Source: Clitopilus passeckerianus (lineage: Eukaryota; Basidiomycota; Agaricomycetes; Agaricales; Entolomataceae). From it: a DNA stretch of 64,000 nucleotides. The translations under genes and the position numbers were made by a program. The notes under the pieces were generated by a model. The model ran no database searches and was not told the origin of the DNA. It saw only the letters and a program-made list of their open reading frames with translations. Positions within the stretch are counted from its first letter, which is position 1. Each line of letters begins with the position of its first letter. Location of the stretch: contig CALYLX010000142.1 in assembly GCA_944990035.1 (NCBI GenBank), forward strand, positions 1,773,812 through 1,837,811. Reading direction: 5' to 3'. Below, one piece after another: positions 60,510 through 64,000 of the stretch.

Positions 60510-62036
60510 CTATAAGTATATCGACTCTAACCTATGATGGTAGCGGCCACGATAATTTAGACAGAGAACCCGGCACTGTGCATCTCCATGAAGCTTTCTT
60601 TGAATTCCTGGTAATGAACCCATTTTCACTTGCCGCCAACATGCGCCCTCAATCACGGTCAATTGATCATCCTCATAAATGTGGGATTCCGTCTCGGCTT
60701 CGGCGGTCGTAATGAGTTCCACAGAACTGTGATCTACGGCATTCGCTGTAGGCGCGTGTATTGGCGTCGAGGATAGCCGATAGAAGAACTGAAACGGTAA
60801 ACGTCAGCTAGCGAGGTGGAGATAAACATCGAAAGCACTTACCTGAATGGTCACGTTCGGGACAAGAGCATTGTCTGTCTTCAGCGAGATATTACCTCTC
60901 GAGGGGTCACCGGCAGTAATCTCAAGCAGCTGATCGATCTATACATGTTCATGAGTCCCACTTGTGAGAAGAGAGAGAAATGGTGGGAGCTTCACCTTCC
61001 CGCCTTCCATGATACCAAGGAGAAATATGTCAGATTTAATGTCGGAACCAAGCGTCGAAGAAAGTCCCCGGGCTTCGATCGCGTTCAAGAGCAGCTGCGC
61101 AGGATTCGATCCGTTTATACCGTTGACCATGTTGCCTTCACAGCTGTTGGCAGTTAGTAATCCGTTCAAGTTAAGGATTACTGGTGAACGACTTACCTCG
61201 TCAAAGCCATAGATTCAGACAACTCTGTCAATCCCGAAAACTCGACTCTGGCTTTCACGGATTTGGTCGGTTCACCTGTCAGAGCAATGCCGACAGCACC
61301 TTTTCCAACAATTTCAGTTGAACCCTTTGAATGGTGGAAGAGTGTGACAGGCCGTCCGGTGATGAAAGGTGTTGAGGTCGCCATCAAGCCAAGCTGAACC
61401 AACGGTTAGATAATATCAAAGGAGTAAAAGTGACATGAAGCCGTACCTCATTTGCGTTCGGGAAGGCTTGAAGAGCGCTCGAAAGGCCTTCAGGAAACAT
61501 GTCAGAAAGGTAGATGATGTCCGTGACTTCTTCGGGCCTACACATTAGAAGTCATTTCGTATTCAGTCTGAACAAACTCACCTCAGTGCTTGCAGCGACG
61601 ACGGTAGAGGGGGAACACTATTGTTCGTTGACCATCGACTTTGAAAAGCGTCTCCGGCGAAGTCCAGAGATGGAGTTCTCTTTCCGTCATCCTGCCTGTT
61701 GATGTTCCAGCGACCGACCTGAGGGGCGGGTGTTCCAGGAATTTCGGATCGGAAGATGGACGAACAGTCAGGATGGAAGAAAGCCAGAGAGCAAGATATG
61801 CCGTGCCACGCCTTGCCCAGAGGAAGTGGTGCTGTAAGGCAGCCGATACCAGTTCGTGAACTCGAATTCGGCGCTGGTGTCAAGCCCTCGAAGAGTTTCG
61901 AGAGTTCCCGTTCTTCAGCGTTGGAGGAAATCGAGAAGAGGTAGGGATGTTCGGCATATTTCTTCAACAGCTTCGAAGCATTCGATAAAATAGTCCCCGA
62001 GGAACGCGCTGAGAGCGTACAGCTGTGGACAAGCAT
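60510..62036 (-). CDS. FIST-domain protein
   Basis: The FIST domain is a sensory/ligand-binding module shared by bacterial signalling proteins and eukaryotic FBXO22; the role in fungi is unknown. The N-terminal part reads SCTLSARSSGTILSNASKLL, GRWNINRQDDGKRTPSLDFA and VTDIIYLSDMFPEGLSSALQ (FIST_N-like), then LGLMATSTPFITGRPVTLFH and GKGAVGIALTG. The C-terminal half has GINGSNPAQLLLNAIEARG, SDIFLLGI and ITAGDPSRGNISLKTDNALV (the GDPSRG-type FIST_C block). At least five introns. The start is uncertain: the sequence before the first clear exon looks like an intron end (ctaac...ccacag), so an upstream exon within about 100-250 bases is likely. C-terminal exon borders near 60510-60720 are tentative. 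Confidence 0.6.
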
Positions 62037-62171
62037 GAGTTAGAAAGCTTCTGACGTTGCGCGGTCCGGGTTCCTTCCCCTTCATCATTACACGTGACGG
62101 CGATTTCTCTAAACTCGGTGACCACCTCACCGCGCCGAACTTCTAGCTCAGAATGGCCACGCATACAAACA

Positions 62172-62682
62172 ATGGATACCCTCTCTACTATGGATAACGT
62201 GCGTATACTCGTATATACTGGATGGCAACATCTTCTAATGGCCATAGTTGATTGATACTGCCTTTTTCCTAGCATTCCTTCGGTATTCCTAGTTTCCGTT
62301 TACTTCGTTCGGAAATGGTATTTGGCAAGGAAGTTGAGAGTTCATGGGATCGGGAAAGGAGGTGTGTTACCCATTCTCTGCTTTCTGAGTAACCTGTTCA
62401 CCATTGGTAGCCCCCGGATTCCAAACCAATGTACGCCGTGTCCGTATAACCCCCGAAATTGCCGCTCGACTACAGCGCGGCGAAAATGTTAGCCCAGAGG
62501 AGATTTCCTGTGCTATTGCGGAGGCAGAAAGGCTAGCAGCCAATTCCCCAAGTATACCACCATCCAAGCCACCATCAACTGCAAGCAGTACAAGTGCTAC
62601 ACCCAATAATGATTCAGTAAATGAATGGCTCCCAGACAACCTTAAGCAGCCTAAAAGAAAATTGCGGGGACGAAAGCACTGA
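62172..62682 (+). CDS. Small membrane-anchored protein of unknown function
   Basis: About 125 residues: MDTLSTMDN, then a hydrophobic anchor (DTAFFLAIPSVFLVSVYFV), a basic segment RKWYLARKLRVHGIGKG, and after a short intron PGFQTNVRRVRITPEIAARL, QRGENVSPEEISCAIAEAER, a Ser/Pro stretch and a basic end KQPKRKLRGRKH. An N-terminal anchor with a small helical domain recalls CUE1-like ER proteins, but a CUE motif is not convincing. The anchor is continuous only if one C is added at 62272-62273. Divergent from the FIST gene. Confidence 0.55.
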
Positions 62683-64000
62683 TTGTACAAACTCTACTGC
62701 TCCTTGTATCTTACAATGGGGTCAACACAGCTCGCTGAATTTCTCAACAGTCATGTAAGCATCACCCCGTCCAACAGGTGTTACCGCTCCCTTGCATTTT
62801 GGAAGGGGCCCACACTTGTAGAATTATTGCTTAGAAACCCTTTTGTTGTAAAATGTACTATTTTGATGAAGTTTTACAATGCAATGGATGACTTCCCGCA
62901 GGGTAGCTGATGTTAGAGGTGTATTTCAGACTAGAAGCAAGTGATGGTGGTTCCCAAAATGTTAAAAATATTCTGAGATGTTGCATCTGTAGGCGAGTTG
63001 ATAAAACAACATGGTTTCTTATGATGGTGGAGTAATGTGGCCCATTTTGCCTTTGTATGGGACTATCTATCAAGGGACAGGCTGCAGGCTAACCAAAATC
63101 AGCATTTTAAGGCTTTAACATCTACAAAATGCTAGATTTTATTCTGAAAGGAGGTCTGACCCCTACCTTCAGACTTAAAATATAAACTTGCTCCACAATG
63201 TCCAAACAAGATATTTTTCATAACTGAGCCAAGCGGCATGACTGGCATTGCTCACATCTTACATTTTTATAACTAACATTCTATCATTATATTTGGCAAA
63301 CCCTGCAGGAAGTCACCCAATAACTGAAATATGTATTTGCAAAGAGCTGCCCACCAAAAGTGACATGCATAATTGCAACACCTGGCTTGAACAGGATCTG
63401 ATCATTTAGCTTCCTTTACACTTTATGTTGTAACATCAGAAAAATATAACATAGCTTGTTCCATCTTGATAGGGTCTTAACTCACTTAGTTGTACCTTAA
63501 AACCCAATTAAGACATTCTAAATCACAATAAGTTGGCCAAAATTGAAAAAGCTATGTAACATTTTTCTGATAAAAATGCAAAATAAATGTCAGTCTTCTG
63601 CAAGTAATTGTATTTTCTACAAGCTGTTTCTCTTCCAGCTCAGTGTCTTTAAGAGTAACACTGAAAACTAAGTTTTGATCATGGGATTGTTTTCTTGGCC
63701 TATCCTATCCTGACATGTCCAGATTTTATTTGCCATTTTATTCGCATTTTCTCAATCATTTGAGTGTATGGGCCAGAGTTATCAAATAGATGTAAAATGC
63801 CTAAGTCAAGTTTAAATACAATGCACAGAGCAGCAAGCTCTTACCAAGAAGAATGCTAAAAGTTATTGATTGGTCTTCACATCTGTTGAACAGGCACACC
63901 CCCAGCGATGGAAGGTGCAGTAAGGCTACTAACCTGGGGTAGAGTAGAGTGAGGCTGTGAGAGCGAACTAGAGAGAAAAGAAGTGTAACTCCTTGTTGTA
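62683..64000. other. AT-rich, non-coding right edge, possible mobile-element remnant
   Basis: Base composition changes just after the stop of the small membrane protein: long A and T runs, many stops in every frame and no protein-like segment. It contains nested inverted repeats (separate entry). The last 100 bases become purine-rich (gagtagagtgaggc, gagagaaaag). The texture is that of a decayed transposon or LTR-type element, but no terminal repeat, target-site duplication or element gene is visible inside the window. Confidence 0.4.
63435..63571. repeat. Nested imperfect inverted repeat (hairpin-forming)
   Basis: Outer arms of 27 bases: atcagaaaaat...catagcttgttc at 63435-63461 pairs with gaaaaagctatg...tttttctgat at 63545-63571, with about four mismatches. 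A perfect inner pair gtcttaa (63474-63480) and ttaagac (63508-63514) lies between. This is the layout of a foldback or MITE-like element, though no target duplication was identified. Confidence 0.6.

Overview
The window reads as nuclear DNA of a filamentous basidiomycete, most likely a plant-biomass-degrading agaricomycete. The protein-coding genes are closely packed and cut by many short introns of about 45-60 nt, with GT-AG borders and occasional GC-AG borders. The recognisable proteins are fungal: NAD-dependent glutamate dehydrogenase, low-molecular-weight thioredoxin reductase, V-ATPase proteolipid and ATG12. Four secreted carbohydrate-active enzymes are interspersed (GH16 glucanase, AA9 polysaccharide monooxygenase, GH20 hexosaminidase, CE8 pectin methylesterase). 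No operons, CRISPR arrays, rRNA or convincing tRNA genes are seen. Gene calls come from splicing short open segments by eye; exon borders are exact only where stated.

Layout. 1.4-15 kb is a run of plus-strand metabolic genes: glutamate dehydrogenase, a 2-oxoglutarate/Fe(II) oxygenase, an SDR reductase with frame breaks, thioredoxin reductase, V-ATPase subunit c and an epoxide hydrolase. 15.5-24.3 kb is mainly minus strand: a small membrane protein, a C2H2 zinc-finger protein, a decayed or badly sequenced aryl-alcohol-dehydrogenase-type aldo-keto reductase, and the GPI-type GH16. 25-28.5 kb holds an O-fucosyltransferase-like protein and a LEA-2-like membrane protein. 28.5-32.2 kb is gene-poor. 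A 7-8 exon AA9 gene lies at 32.2-33.6 kb on the minus strand.

34.3-39.4 kb is a large WD40 protein of the WDR7/rabconnectin-3-beta type. It is followed by ATG12 on the minus strand, back-to-back with the GH20 gene, then a Tgl2-like lipase, a conserved hypothetical protein, an F-box protein with a very acidic tail, and a mitochondrial K+/H+ exchange-type protein. 52-57 kb carries pectin methylesterase, a family III CoA-transferase and the ETF beta subunit. 57-62.7 kb carries a long RING-H2 protein, a FIST-domain protein and a small membrane-anchored protein. From about 62.69 kb to the end the DNA turns AT-rich, non-coding and rich in inverted repeats.

How the genes relate. The linked CoA-transferase and ETF-beta genes fit acyl-CoA oxidation. 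WDR7-type proteins regulate the V-ATPase, whose proteolipid subunit is also in the window. The CAZymes span cell-wall turnover and plant-wall attack. I found no clear new multi-gene system. The strongest unexpected signals are three GC-AG introns with well-supported frames, 13-28 nt exons, ATG12 and AA9 genes invisible to simple ORF finding, a recurring pattern of apparent one-base deletions in short homopolymers, a 221-codon orphan ORF, and the repeat-rich right edge.
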